A stretch of 64,000 nucleotides of DNA from Haloglomus halophilum (GCF_024298885.1 NZ_CP101166.1:1-64000); one strand, 5' to 3'. Shown: positions 1-8,749, numbered from the stretch's first letter. Made by a program: numbers and translations. The notes: generated by a model from the letters alone, not told the origin.

Positions 1-94
1 GGCGCCGAGGCGCCGCCCATGGCGGGTCGTGGCGGGGGTTTCCGGGTGTGCTGACCCGAAACCTCTTATGAGTACACTCCCCTACTTGCAGTCA

Positions 95-1312
95 ATGACC
101 GACGCCGTGGACGATGTCGAGATGCCGTACGACGAGAACGCCTCCCAGCAGGAGAAGGTGGAGGCGCTTCGTGAGCGGTTAGAGGTGCTGGAGGGGCAGA
201 ACGAGGAGATGCGGGACAAGCTCCTCGACGCCAGTGCGGAGAACAACAAGTACCAGCAGAAGCTCGAGCGACTCACCCACGAGAACAAGAAGCTGAAGCA
301 GTCGCCGCTGTTCGTCGCGACGGTGCAGGAGCTGACGGGCGAAGGAGTCGTCATCAAGCAGCACGGGAACAACCAGGAGGCGCTCACCGAGGTCACCGAC
401 GAGCTGCGTGACCGCCTCGAACCCGACGACCGCGTGGCGGTCAACAACTCCCTGTCCATCGTGAAGGTGCTGGACGACGAGACGGACGTCCGGGCCCGCG
501 TGATGCAGGTCGAGCACAAGCCGGATGTCGGCTACGACGACATCGGCGGCATCGACGAGCAGCTGGAGGAGGTCCGTGAGACGGTCGAGCTCCCGCTCAA
601 GAGCCCGGAGATGTTCGACGATGTCGGCATCGATCCACCGAGCGGCGTCCTGCTGTACGGCCCGCCGGGGACCGGGAAGACGATGCTCGCCAAAGCGGTC
701 GCCAACCAGACGGACGCGACCTTCATCAAGATGGCCGGCTCCGAGCTGGTCCACAAGTTCATCGGCGAGGGCGCGAAGCTGGTCCGGGACCTCTTCGAGC
801 TCGCCCGGCAGAACCAGCCGGCCGTCATCTTCATCGACGAGATCGACGCCATCGCCGCCAAGCGGACCGAATCGAAGACCTCGGGCGACGCCGAGGTCCA
901 GCGGACGATGATGCAGCTCCTCTCGGAGATGGACGGCTTCGACGAGCGCGGTGATATCTCCATCATCGCCGCCACCAACCGCTTCGACATGCTCGACCGC
1001 GCGATTCTGCGCCCGGGCCGCTTCGACCGCCTCATCGAGGTCCCCAAGCCCGACCCCGAGGGCCGCGAGATCATCTTCCAGATCCACACCCGCAGCATGA
1101 ACGTCGCCGACGATGTCGACTACGAGGAGCTCGCCGAGGTAGCCGACGGCGCCTCCGGGGCCGACATCAAGGCGGTCTGCACGGAGGCCGGCATGTTCGC
1201 CATCCGCGACGACCGCACGGAGGTCCGCAAGGTCGACTTCGAGCAGGCCTGGGAGAAGATCCAGCAGGAGAGCGACGAGGACGAGGACGAGATCTCGAAG
1301 ACGTTCGCGTAA
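95..1312 (+). CDS. panA: Proteasome-activating nucleotidase PAN (PanA type)
   Basis: AAA ATPase that unfolds substrates and feeds them to the 20S proteasome in the cytoplasm. The N-terminus is a coiled coil (residues about 15-75), followed by an OB-like region and one AAA domain. Walker A GPPGTGKT lies at 189-196 and Walker B IDE has its DE at 248-249. The sequence closely resembles Haloferax PanA from memory. The ATG at 95 is chosen over the upstream GTG 29 and ATG 68 because a TATA-like CTTATG at 64-69 lies about 28 bases before it, which fits a leaderless mRNA. The protein ends KTFA and so lacks the classic C-terminal HbYX docking motif. The matching beta subunit gene is at 59526. Length (405 aa) is normal. 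Confidence 0.95.
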   Translation: MTDAVDDVEMPYDENASQQEKVEALRERLEVLEGQNEEMRDKLLDASAENNKYQQKLERLTHENKKLKQSPLFVATVQELTGEGVVIKQHGNNQEALTEVTDELRDRLEPDDRVAVNNSLSIVKVLDDETDVRARVMQVEHKPDVGYDDIGGIDEQLEEVRETVELPLKSPEMFDDVGIDPPSGVLLYGPPGTGKTMLAKAVANQTDATFIKMAGSELVHKFIGEGAKLVRDLFELARQNQPAVIFIDEIDAIAAKRTESKTSGDAEVQRTMMQLLSEMDGFDERGDISIIAATNRFDMLDRAILRPGRFDRLIEVPKPDPEGREIIFQIHTRSMNVADDVDYEELAEVADGASGADIKAVCTEAGMFAIRDDRTEVRKVDFEQAWEKIQQESDEDEDEISKTFA

Positions 1313-1402
1313 GCTCCGACCGTTCCGAGGCTACAGCTCGTACCTTCTACAGAGCCGCCCGTTCGGACACGTACCCATCGGCCCAAACGGTCCTCGTACC
1401 GC

Positions 1403-2845
1403 TCAGTCCTCGTCAGGATCCTCGCCGCGCGCCCGCTTGAACATCGCCAGGGCCTGCTCGCGGCGTTCTGCGTGATCGACAATGGGCGCCGGGTAGTCCG
1501 GCGCCAGCCGTTCACGCTCTGCATCGGACAGTTCGTGCCACGAGTGGATATCGTCCGCGTTCACGCCCTCCAGCTCCGGGACGTACTGCTTGATGTACTC
1601 CGCCGCCGGGTCGTAGCGTTCGCCCTGCGTCATCGGGTTGAAGATGCGGAAGTAGGGCTGGGCGTCGGTGCCGGTGGAGGCGGCCCACTGCCAGCCGCCG
1701 TTGTCGTTGGCGGTGTCGTGGTCGACCAGCCGCTCCCGGAAGTGCGCGTAGCCGTGGCGCCAGTCCAGTAGCAGGTCCTTCGTGAGGAAGGAGGCGACGA
1801 TCATCCGGACGCGATTGTGCATGTACGCCTCCGCGCGGAGCTGGCGCATCCCGGCGTCGACGATGGGGTAGCCCGTCTCGCCGCGCTTCCAGGCGTCGAG
1901 TTCCCCCCTGGGCTCGTTCCAGTCGATGGACTCCTCGTACGACTTGTAGTTCTCCGTGACGACCTCAGGGTTGAAGTTGAGGACGTGGTGGTAGAACTCC
2001 CGCCAGGCCAGCTGACTCCGGAACTCGTCGACCGACTCCCGGGCGTCCTCGTCCGGGGCGCCGGCCCGCGCCGTAGCGACCGCGTCCGACACCTCACGCA
2101 CGCCGATGGTCCCGTAGTGGAGGTGCGCGGAGAGGCGAGAGGTGCAGCGGTCCGCCGGGTAGTCGCGGCGGTCGTCGTACTCGTAGACGTCGCTCGTGAG
2201 GAACTCGTCGAGCCGCTCGCGGGCGGCCTCGTACCCCGCGTCGGGGACGGCCGCCTCGGGCGCGTCGAATCCGAGGTCGGCGAGGCCGGGGATATCGCCC
2301 GGGTCGTCGGGCGCGGCGAGCTGGTTCGCTTCCGGAGCGGGGTACGGGTCGGCCTTGTCGCGGTCGCGCCACTTCTTCCAGAAGTAGGTGTAGACGGAGT
2401 AGGGCTCGCCGGCGTTGGTGGTGATGGACCCGGGTTCGTGGTGGAGCGCGTCGTGGTAGGCCGCGACCCGGACGCCCGCGTCGTCGAGCGCCGCGCGGAC
2501 AGCCTCGTCACGCTCGCGGGTGAGGCCGGAGTAGCCACGGTTCCAGACCACACCGGTGACATCGAACGCGTCGGCGACCGCGGGGAGGACCGCGGTCGGG
2601 TCGCCCCGACGGAGGAGCAGGTCGCCGCCACGGTCGCGATACGCGGCGCGGAGCGACTCCAGCGCGTCCAGCAGGAACGCGACCCGTGGCGGCGATGCGT
2701 GGTCGAGCACGGCGTCGTCGAGGACGAACAGACCCAGCGCGGGCGCCTCGCCGGGAGCCGGGTCGGCGCCCTCGACGCCGGCCGCGGCCGCCAGCCCCCG
2801 GTTGTCCGTGAGCCGCAGGTCCGCCCGGTGCCAGTGGAGACGCAT
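1403..2845 (-). CDS. phr: Deoxyribodipyrimidine photolyase (cryptochrome/photolyase family)
   Basis: Light-driven repair enzyme for UV pyrimidine dimers. The N-terminal photolyase alpha/beta domain begins MRLHWHRADLRLTDN, and the C-terminal FAD-binding helical domain contains the family hallmarks ASFLTKDLLLDWR and TANDNGGWQWAASTG near the C-terminal third. Its 480 aa is the usual class I length. The start at 2845 is chosen because it opens directly into the conserved first strand; a longer frame upstream has no family similarity. It is convergent with panA and divergent from the stress protein at 2982. Whether it repairs CPDs or acts as a cryptochrome cannot be read from sequence alone. Confidence 0.93.
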   Translation of the reverse strand: MRLHWHRADLRLTDNRGLAAAAGVEGADPAPGEAPALGLFVLDDAVLDHASPPRVAFLLDALESLRAAYRDRGGDLLLRRGDPTAVLPAVADAFDVTGVVWNRGYSGLTRERDEAVRAALDDAGVRVAAYHDALHHEPGSITTNAGEPYSVYTYFWKKWRDRDKADPYPAPEANQLAAPDDPGDIPGLADLGFDAPEAAVPDAGYEAARERLDEFLTSDVYEYDDRRDYPADRCTSRLSAHLHYGTIGVREVSDAVATARAGAPDEDARESVDEFRSQLAWREFYHHVLNFNPEVVTENYKSYEESIDWNEPRGELDAWKRGETGYPIVDAGMRQLRAEAYMHNRVRMIVASFLTKDLLLDWRHGYAHFRERLVDHDTANDNGGWQWAASTGTDAQPYFRIFNPMTQGERYDPAAEYIKQYVPELEGVNADDIHSWHELSDAERERLAPDYPAPIVDHAERREQALAMFKRARGEDPDED

Positions 2846-2981
2846 ACCCGAACGGACTCGCGGGCGGCGCATACAGGTTCGGGTCCCCCACGGCCTCGGC
2901 CGATTCCGCCCCGCCATGGACGGTGGCTCCCGATGCCCGTGGCCCGGGCGATTTACGGACCGGGGCGTCCCAGCAGTTCGT

Positions 2982-3494
2982 ATGAGCGACGAGACGGACA
3001 CCGAGGCGACCGACAACGGCGAGTTGGAGGACGACGCTACCGGGAGCGTCCTCGAGGACGACCCCAAGAACGTCCTGGTCCCCATCGACGGTTCGACGCA
3101 GTCCGACACCGCCCTCCAGCACGCACTGGACGCATTCGACGGCGCGACGCTGACGCTGCTGCACGTCATCAATCCGGCGCGGGCGGGCTACGGCGCCCAG
3201 GCCGGCATTCCGACCTCCTCGGAGGAGTGGCTCGAGGAGGCCGAGGACGAGGCCGACGCGCTGTTCGCGGGCGCCAGGGAGCGAGCGCACGGCTACGATG
3301 TCGACATCGAGACCGTCACGGAGGTCGGGAACCCCTCGCGGGTCATCGTCGAGTTCACCGAGGACGAGGAGTACGGCATCGACCACATCGTGATGGGGTC
3401 TCACGGGCGGTCGGGGCTGTCGCGGGTCCTGCTCGGAAGCGTCGCGGAGAACGTGGTCCGGCGCTCGACCGTGCCCGTGACGGTCGTCCGCTGA
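2982..3494 (+). CDS. Universal stress protein (UspA family)
   Basis: Single-domain USP of 170 aa. After an acidic, low-complexity N-terminus of about 28 residues comes the typical first strand NVLVPIDGS, and near the C-terminus is the ATP-binding signature, visible as MGSHGRSGLSRVLLGSVAENV. This is the ATP-binding subclass (G-2x-G-9x-G(S/T)). A TATA-like ATTTACG at 2951-2957 lies about 28 bases before the ATG, so the transcript is probably leaderless. Its physiological role is unknown. It is divergent from the photolyase gene. Confidence 0.9.
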   Translation: MSDETDTEATDNGELEDDATGSVLEDDPKNVLVPIDGSTQSDTALQHALDAFDGATLTLLHVINPARAGYGAQAGIPTSSEEWLEEAEDEADALFAGARERAHGYDVDIETVTEVGNPSRVIVEFTEDEEYGIDHIVMGSHGRSGLSRVLLGSVAENVVRRSTVPVTVVR

Positions 3495-3557
3495 CCCCCG
3501 GCCACAGCGGACCGGCGTCGCCGCCGGACTTATGAGTCGGTAGTCGAAGGGCCGAAC

Positions 3558-3980
3558 GTGGGCGAGACGAGTTCCGACCTCGGCCCGGAGACCGCGCTCG
3601 ACCTCCTGAGCGCCAGCCGACGGCTCGCGGCCGTGGTCGCCGTCGAGGAAGCGGACGAGCCGGTCTCCAGCGGTGAGCTCGCGACGATGACCGCCGCGGC
3701 CGAACACGGCCGCTCGCCGGGACGGCTCGGCGGGCGGAGTACCAGCGCCGTCAAGTCCGACCTGGAGAGCGACCACCTCCCGCGGCTGGTCGCACACGAC
3801 GTGCTGCGCGACGCCGAGGGCGGCTACGAGGCGGGCGCGAACCTCGACAACCTCCTGTCGGTGGTCGACGTGACGATGGACGAGTGCGGCGCCGGACGCT
3901 CGCTCCGAACGAGCGAGCGCCAGCCCGGCGACGCCGGCGGCCCCGCAATCAGCGGGGGCGTGCGCGACACGGATATTTAA
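3558..3980 (+). CDS. Winged-helix protein resembling haloarchaeal DUF7344
   Basis: A 140-aa acidic protein with GTG start. The region from about residue 10 to 100 (LDLLSASRRLAAVVAV, then a SAVKSDLESDHLPRLVAHDVL segment) has the layout of the haloarchaeal DUF7344 winged-helix family, in which a helix, a recognition helix and an 'HLPKL' motif precede a beta wing. DNA binding is inferred from that resemblance only. A TATA-like ACTTATGA at 3527-3534 fits a leaderless start at the GTG. The last 35 residues are low complexity. The gene ends at TAA 3978-3980, inside the TATA region of the next gene. Confidence 0.6.
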   Translation: MGETSSDLGPETALDLLSASRRLAAVVAVEEADEPVSSGELATMTAAAEHGRSPGRLGGRSTSAVKSDLESDHLPRLVAHDVLRDAEGGYEAGANLDNLLSVVDVTMDECGAGRSLRTSERQPGDAGGPAISGGVRDTDI

Positions 3981-4003
3981 CCCTGGGGGTCCGTAGGAGA
4001 CGC

Positions 4004-4837
4004 ATGGACCGCATCCCGTTCGGTATCCGGCGGCTGGACACGACCATCGACGGGGGCGCCCCCGCCGGGAGCGTCGTGCTCCTCTCCGGAGAGGTGGGGG
4101 CCGGAGCCCGGGAGTTCATGTACACCTGCACGGTGATGAACGGGCTGATGCAGTCGGACCCCGACCTGTTCGACCTCTACTACGGCGACCTCGCGAGCGG
4201 CGCCACCGCGCCCGAGGAGGTACATTACCTCTCCTTCACCTCCGGCGAGCGGAAGGTCCGCCGGGAGATGGAGCTGGCCATGGACGAGGAGCTGGTCGCC
4301 TCCAGTAACCCCTCCATCACGTTCCACGACCTCTCGTCGGAGTTCTTCCAGCTCTCGCCCGTCCCGCGGGAGTGGTACTCGGACCACACGACATCGCTCT
4401 CGGACCTGAACACCTCGAGCGAGCGTCAGTCCGTCCCCTCGGCGCTGGGCGACAAGCTCACCGACAACGCCGCGAACAACGTCGTCGTCGTCGACTCGTT
4501 GACCGACCTCGTGTCGGCGGCCGGCGACCTCTCGTGGGACGACATCCCGGTCCTGCTGAAGGGTATCGCCCGGGCGGCGTTCGGCTGGCAGGGGCTCATC
4601 CTCGTCCACGTCAACAAGGAGAGCCTCTCGAACCTGGAGCACGGGCAGCTGATGGACGCCGCCGACGGGACGCTCCTGTTCGAGTGGGAGGCCGGCGGCT
4701 CCACCCGTGCCCGGACGCTCGTCGTCAAGCAGTTCCGGGGGGTCCTCTCGCGCATCGAGGAGGAGAACATCGTCCGGTTCGAGACGGAGATCGGCGACGC
4801 CGGCTTCGACATCAGCGACGTCCGGAAGATCAGGTAG
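4004..4837 (+). CDS. RecA/KaiC-fold protein with degenerate P-loop (HTR-like)
   Basis: A 277-aa protein with the RecA/RadA/KaiC fold: it opens MDRIPFGIRRLDTTIDGGAPAGSVVLL, as KaiC-like ATPases do. The P-loop position reads GEVGAGAR, so the invariant Lys is Ala and the following Ser/Thr is Arg. The Walker B-like strand is intact (NVVVVDSLTDL). Haloarchaea have several such 'HTR-like' RecA-superfamily proteins, often near signalling genes. ATP hydrolysis is therefore doubtful, and a structural or regulatory role is an inference. A TATA element ATATTTAA at 3973-3980 lies about 27 bases before ATG 4004. Confidence 0.7.
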   Translation: MDRIPFGIRRLDTTIDGGAPAGSVVLLSGEVGAGAREFMYTCTVMNGLMQSDPDLFDLYYGDLASGATAPEEVHYLSFTSGERKVRREMELAMDEELVASSNPSITFHDLSSEFFQLSPVPREWYSDHTTSLSDLNTSSERQSVPSALGDKLTDNAANNVVVVDSLTDLVSAAGDLSWDDIPVLLKGIARAAFGWQGLILVHVNKESLSNLEHGQLMDAADGTLLFEWEAGGSTRARTLVVKQFRGVLSRIEEENIVRFETEIGDAGFDISDVRKIR

Positions 4838-4930
4838 CGCCCCCGAAATCCGGGCTTTCCGGGAGATGATTCGACAGGCGCCGGACATTACCGGAGGAAC
4901 GCTTTAATGAGCACACTTGCAAGGGAGGGT

Positions 4931-5956
4931 ATGGAAAACGAGTCAACCGAGGGCCGAACCCTGTCGCTGGAGCTGCCGGCGGCCCTCGATGAGTGGCTCA
5001 CCGAACGCGCGTCGGAGCTCGACGTGGACCGCTCGGAACTCATCAGACAGCTGATCGGCGGATACCAGGTCGCCGTGGACGCGACGGACGAGGGGTCCGT
5101 CGAGGCACTCGAAGGAGCCATCGAGGCCGGAACCCTGGATGTCGAGGCGGCCGTCCAGGAGACCGTGGACGAGGCCGTCTCGTCGGCCGCTCCGGACGAG
5201 GCCGCCATCGCCGCCCGGGTCACCGACCAGGTCGACGACCGCATCGACGCCCTCGACGCGGAGATGGACGAGAAGCTGGACGACATCCGTCGACGCGTCG
5301 TACAGGTCAAACAGGAGGCCGACGCGAAGGCCCCGGCCGACCACACCCACCCCGAACTGGAGCGTGTCGAGCAGGTGACGGGCGAGGTCGAGCGGCTCCG
5401 CGAGCAGGTCGCCGAGCTGGAGGGGCAGGTCGGTGGGGACGACGACCTCGCCGCGGAGCTCGAGGACGTACAGGAGAAGCTCACGCGGCTGGCCCGGGCG
5501 GTCGTCAGCATGCGCGAGGCCGAGACCGAAGACGACGACCGGGACGAGGCGCTCGCCGACATCAGGCGGACGGCGGCACGCAAGGGGTACGAACAGGCGA
5601 CCTGCGGAGCGTGCGGGGAATCGGTCCGCGTCGGCCTGCTTCCCGAGGCGGCGTGCCCGCACTGCGATAGCCCGTTCGGCGACATCATCGACCGCTCGGG
5701 CGGCCTGTTCGGGTCGTCACCGCGGCTGGTGGGGCCCCACGACGGTAGCGAGGACGAGCGGCTGGCCGACGGCGCGACCGGGGACGAGCCGACGGGGGAC
5801 GAGCCGACCGGGACGGATACCGTGTCAGGCGTCACGCCGGATACGACCGAGAGCGGCGGGTCGGCATCCCCCGACGGGGCGGACGGGGACTCGGAGAACC
5901 CGACCACCAGCGACGACGGGGGAGCCGTGAGTACCGACGGAGGGAGCGATGACTGA
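4931..5956 (+). CDS. Ribbon-helix-helix / coiled-coil / zinc-ribbon protein
   Basis: A 341-aa modular protein. Residues about 10-45 form a CopG/RHH-like DNA-binding module (TLSLELPAALDEWLTERASELDVDRSELIRQ region). Residues about 80-210 are predicted alpha-helical coiled coil rich in Glu and Arg. A CxxC...CxxC zinc ribbon follows (CGACGESV ... CPHCDSPF), then an acidic Ser/Thr/Gly-rich tail. ATG 4931 is preferred to ATG 4907 because a TATA-like TTTAATG at 4903-4909 would place the transcript start near 4931. It overlaps the next gene by 8 bases, so the two are probably co-translated. The function is not recognised. Confidence 0.7.
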   Translation: MENESTEGRTLSLELPAALDEWLTERASELDVDRSELIRQLIGGYQVAVDATDEGSVEALEGAIEAGTLDVEAAVQETVDEAVSSAAPDEAAIAARVTDQVDDRIDALDAEMDEKLDDIRRRVVQVKQEADAKAPADHTHPELERVEQVTGEVERLREQVAELEGQVGGDDDLAAELEDVQEKLTRLARAVVSMREAETEDDDRDEALADIRRTAARKGYEQATCGACGESVRVGLLPEAACPHCDSPFGDIIDRSGGLFGSSPRLVGPHDGSEDERLADGATGDEPTGDEPTGTDTVSGVTPDTTESGGSASPDGADGDSENPTTSDDGGAVSTDGGSDD

Positions 5957-6629
5957 GGACGACACCGAGGAGTTCGAGCCCTCGGAGAACGACGGTGGCG
6001 GGGACGGCGAAGGGGACAGTGACGGGACGGCGGACCCGTTCGCCGATAGCGAGGGCGACGAGGCGCCGGACGACCCCTTCGCCGACCTCGACGGTGACGA
6101 TGACGGTGCGTCGGACCCGTTCGCCGACATCGAGGGCGTCGAGGTCGAGGACGACCCGTTCACCGACCTCAGCGTCGGTGACGGCGACCCCTCGACCGAC
6201 TTCGGTCCCTCGGACAACACCCTGTTCACGGACGAGGACGGGGCCGCCCTCGACGAGGAGGCCGTCTGGGAGCAGGTCGACGGCGACGCCGACGAGGCCG
6301 CGACGGTCCCCGACCTCGACGAGGAGTCGGGGGAGTCGGCCGACGGAGCGGTCGACACGGGCGAGACCGTGGTGAAGAAGCGGACCTACTGCGAGCGGTG
6401 CGAGCACTTCTCGCAGCCGCCGGAGGTCTCCTGCGGGTATCCGAACTCGGAGATCGTCGAACTCGTCGACACCGGCCGGTTCCGGGTCCGGAACTGCCCC
6501 ATCGTCGAACGGCGACAGAGCCGTGACATCAGCAGCATCGCCGATGGGGGTGGGGCGACCGACCCCGAACTGGAGGCGGGCGACGACGCCGACACCGCCG
6601 ACGCCGCCGATTCGAGCACCGACGACTGA
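5949..6629 (+). CDS. Acidic DPF-repeat protein with C-terminal four-Cys motif
   Basis: A 226-aa protein whose first half is low-complexity acidic sequence carrying four regularly spaced DPF motifs (DPFADSEG, DPFADLDG, DPFADIEG, DPFTDLSV; residues about 27-80). The C-terminal part contains a compact Cys motif (YCERCEHF ... SCGYPNSE ... RNCPIVERR, residues about 144-180), which probably binds a metal. It starts inside the end of the RHH/zinc gene (8-base overlap), so the two likely form one operon and may act together. The DPF repeats look like short linear peptide-binding motifs; that is inference. I do not know an assigned function. Confidence 0.65.
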   Translation: MTEDDTEEFEPSENDGGGDGEGDSDGTADPFADSEGDEAPDDPFADLDGDDDGASDPFADIEGVEVEDDPFTDLSVGDGDPSTDFGPSDNTLFTDEDGAALDEEAVWEQVDGDADEAATVPDLDEESGESADGAVDTGETVVKKRTYCERCEHFSQPPEVSCGYPNSEIVELVDTGRFRVRNCPIVERRQSRDISSIADGGGATDPELEAGDDADTADAADSSTDD

Positions 6630-6677
6630 CCCGGGCGGAACCGGGACCGACTTCTCCGTCGAACCACGATACCCACC

Positions 6678-7004
6678 ATGGTCGAGTTCTGCGACGACTG
6701 CGGCTCGCTGATGCACGCCGACGGCGACGAGATGGTCTGCTCGTCCTGCGACGCGCGACAGGGTCGGGACGCCGAGCACGAGGCCGAGTTCGTCTCCACG
6801 GAGGAGCAATCCGAGGACGATGTCATCGAAACCGAGGAGGGCGCGGAGTTCGAGGGCAAACCCACCGATGACAGCGTCACCTGCGACGACTGTGGCCACG
6901 GCGTGGCGTGGTACACCATCAAGCAGACCGGCTCCGCGGACGAGCCGCCGACGCGATTCTTCAAATGCAAACAGTGTGGTAGCCGCTGGAGAGATTACAG
7001 CTAA
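6678..7004 (+). CDS. tfs: Transcription factor S (TFS), 3' end rebuilt by an integrated element
   Basis: TFIIS/RPB9-like factor that stimulates transcript cleavage by stalled archaeal RNA polymerase. The N-terminal zinc ribbon is CDDCGSLM...CSSC and the C-terminal ribbon is CDDCGHG...CKQCGSRW. The catalytic acidic hairpin appears as SADEPPTR (about residues 89-96). Length (108 aa) is normal. The last 14 codons (6963-7004) use AT-richer codons (AGA, GGT, TAA stop) than the rest. A GC-rich near-copy encoding the same kind of tail (KCTECGNRWRDYS) remains at 11140-11181. This indicates insertion of an element in the gene end with restoration of a full reading frame. Confidence 0.93.
   Translation: MVEFCDDCGSLMHADGDEMVCSSCDARQGRDAEHEAEFVSTEEQSEDDVIETEEGAEFEGKPTDDSVTCDDCGHGVAWYTIKQTGSADEPPTRFFKCKQCGSRWRDYS
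6963..7004 (+). repeat. Left att-like repeat (element-type tfs end)
   Basis: This 42-base segment is the left copy of the tfs 3' end, and it supplies the last 13 codons and stop of the live gene. It matches 11140-11181 at 34 of 42 bases. The longest exact shared runs are CAAATGCA (6962-6969) and GATTACAGCT (6993-7002, approximate). Its AT-leaning codons suggest that it came with the element, which would put the crossover at or just before CAAATGCA. That placement is inference. Confidence 0.7.
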
Positions 7005-7654
7005 GACCCACCCGATACTGCCGATATCGACGGAATCGGGTTTTGGGTCGATTGCAAGATTGCATCGGTGAACGGTCCAGTCGAAACAGTGGTACGAGGG
7101 GCCTTAGTTTTTCGTACTCAGATGTAGCTCGGTGTTGAATCCTGCCGCAGTCGGGCGATTCGAGATTTGACAAGGCACTTCCGCCCTCGTGGAAGGGGTA
7201 TTCGCCTGCCGTGAGGGTAGGGTGTAACGGGACAGATACCCCTTCCACAAGCTCACTTTGAATTTCGATTGCAAAAATCCGAAATTATCTAAGCAGGCAA
7301 TCACCCATTCTCGCACAAGCATATATGTATATTTTTATATGAATTATAAACAGAGTTATTGATACTCCAGCGCAGACGGATCGCCAATGCAGACCCAATT
7401 CTATCTAAGCTAATAGGGCCTTCTGCCCCTCGGATTCGACCGTTTCAGAAATTGGCCAGGAATATAATCGGTGTATAGTGAAGTATTATCCAAACTGCAC
7501 TATAATTTCCATATTTTGGAACTATTATCCCAAGATATGGATATATGCGGAGAAGTGAAAATCACAACTAAAATACATCTTATTGCGTTTATAGAATACA
7601 CTCTATGTAGATGGGAAAGCAAATAACAATGGGAAAATTGTGCTGATGAAAGAT
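7005..7654. other. Left end of the element: no gene, candidate arm-type sites
   Basis: I find no convincing gene in this 650-base stretch. Features visible: a perfect 13-base inverted repeat GTGGAAGGGGTAT / ATACCCCTTCCAC at 7189-7201 and 7236-7248; two copies of CGATTGCA at 7049-7056 and 7266-7273; and AT-rich sequence from about 7260 on. The core GAAGGGGTAT and the octamer CGATTGCA both recur near the right end of the element (11032-11041 and 11070-11077). Confidence 0.6.
7189..7248. repeat. Perfect 13-base inverted repeat, candidate integrase arm sites
   Basis: Arms GTGGAAGGGGTAT (7189-7201) and ATACCCCTTCCAC (7236-7248) are separated by 34 bases. The inner GAAGGGGTAT recurs in direct orientation at 11032-11041, just inside the right att-like repeat. 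Repeats near both ends of an integrative element often bind the recombinase or its accessory factor; that role is inferred. Confidence 0.5.
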
Positions 7655-8749
7655 TTATATTTCATTTAAGATATCATCCCTTCTCATTTCATATTCTTCA
7701 TCTGAAATAAGTTCTTGTTGGTGAAGATTTTCTAATTCTTCAAGTCTTTCAGCAGTATCTTTATTATTTTGTTCAGAACCGGCTGAACCCTCAGGTTCTT
7801 CAGAAGTGGCCTCATTAGCTCGTTCTCAAATATAGTTAACCGACTCTTCCGCCTTATTAACGTCATAAACGTTGAAACGATAGGTTCTACTGCCAGTAGT
7901 AATGCTCAAGTTTGATGATATTCCTTTGTCGAGATTTATCGTGTCAATTTTTTCGTAATCAATTCTCTCTAGCCTTTCATCTTTAATTTCTTGACCTATA
8001 ACTGCAAATACACGCTGGTCAGTGATTACAGTATGTACACCCTCTCCCGAATAACGTGAGTCCGCCTCCAATTCCTGTTCAATAACTGCCTCTTTCCCAT
8101 TTAATATCTTCACTATCTCCTCATCCTCCTCTATATATTTTAATACCTTTTCTTTACCCTCCACATTTCGGAATTCATTTCCTTTTGCAGTTATATGCGC
8201 AAGAGCCTTATCCACATCAGTACCTGATGTTTTCCCATCTACTGCTATTCTTATTTGCACATCGAGCGAGGAGGACATAATATCGTCAATCTCATTCTTA
8301 TCAACCCCATGAATTTCGAAAGGTACGAAATCGATGTCTGCATACAGAATTAGTTTGTTCGTAGCTTTCCAAAAGTCCGATTTATGTTTTGTATCGCCCC
8401 TAGATATCCCTTCTAATGGGACAGATATTATTTCATCTTTACCCGCATTAGTCTTAGCTATAATTATTCTTAGATCTGTTATCACTACCGCAGCAGTCCC
8501 ACCAGCAACGGTCTTTCTTTCATCATTCAATTTGGTTCTTATTTTTTGAGTCCCAATTATCATATGAGGCTGTTCCCCCTCTTGAAGATAGTCTATCAAT
8601 GGCTTCTCAGCTAAATGGTGGCCAGAAAGCAGGCCAGGACTCTTTTTTGTAAGAAGTTTGGCAGTAACGGAGGGGTGGTTGGCATTTTCAACCAACTTCT
8701 TAACTTCTTCATCTACATCTTCTTCATCGGAGGAACTGAATATACCCAT
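7655..8749 (-). pseudogene. Tandem bacterial-PH-domain protein split from its SHOCT domain by an in-frame TGA
   Basis: The first open part (8749 down to 7826) encodes 307 aa with two PH-like domains, seen as repeated 'hVITDxRhhhh' cores (AAVVITDLRIIIA near residue 90 and VHTVITDQRVFAVIG near 245). TGA at 7828-7826 stops it. The same frame then continues without further stops for 54 codons to TAA at 7657-7655. That stretch encodes an acidic linker and a clear SHOCT domain (RLEELENLHQQELISDEEYE...). A single base change (from TGG or CGA) would explain the stop. The gene is AT-rich, unlike its neighbours. A TATA-like run lies at 8769-8777. The 307-aa product may still be made; function is unknown. 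Confidence 0.75.

Noticed and set aside
1..20. GGCGCC-GA-GGCGCC palindrome at the window start
   Set aside because: GC-rich symmetry of this length is expected by chance here, and the upstream context is outside the window.
7104..7322. A 72-codon minus-strand frame in the left end of the element
   Set aside because: No promoter at the right distance and no recognisable protein. It overlaps the inverted repeat that better explains the sequence.
7826..7828. TGA in the PH/SHOCT gene as a selenocysteine or recoded codon
   Set aside because: Haloarchaea are not known to use selenocysteine, no SECIS-like hairpin is evident to me, and a single-base nonsense change is simpler.
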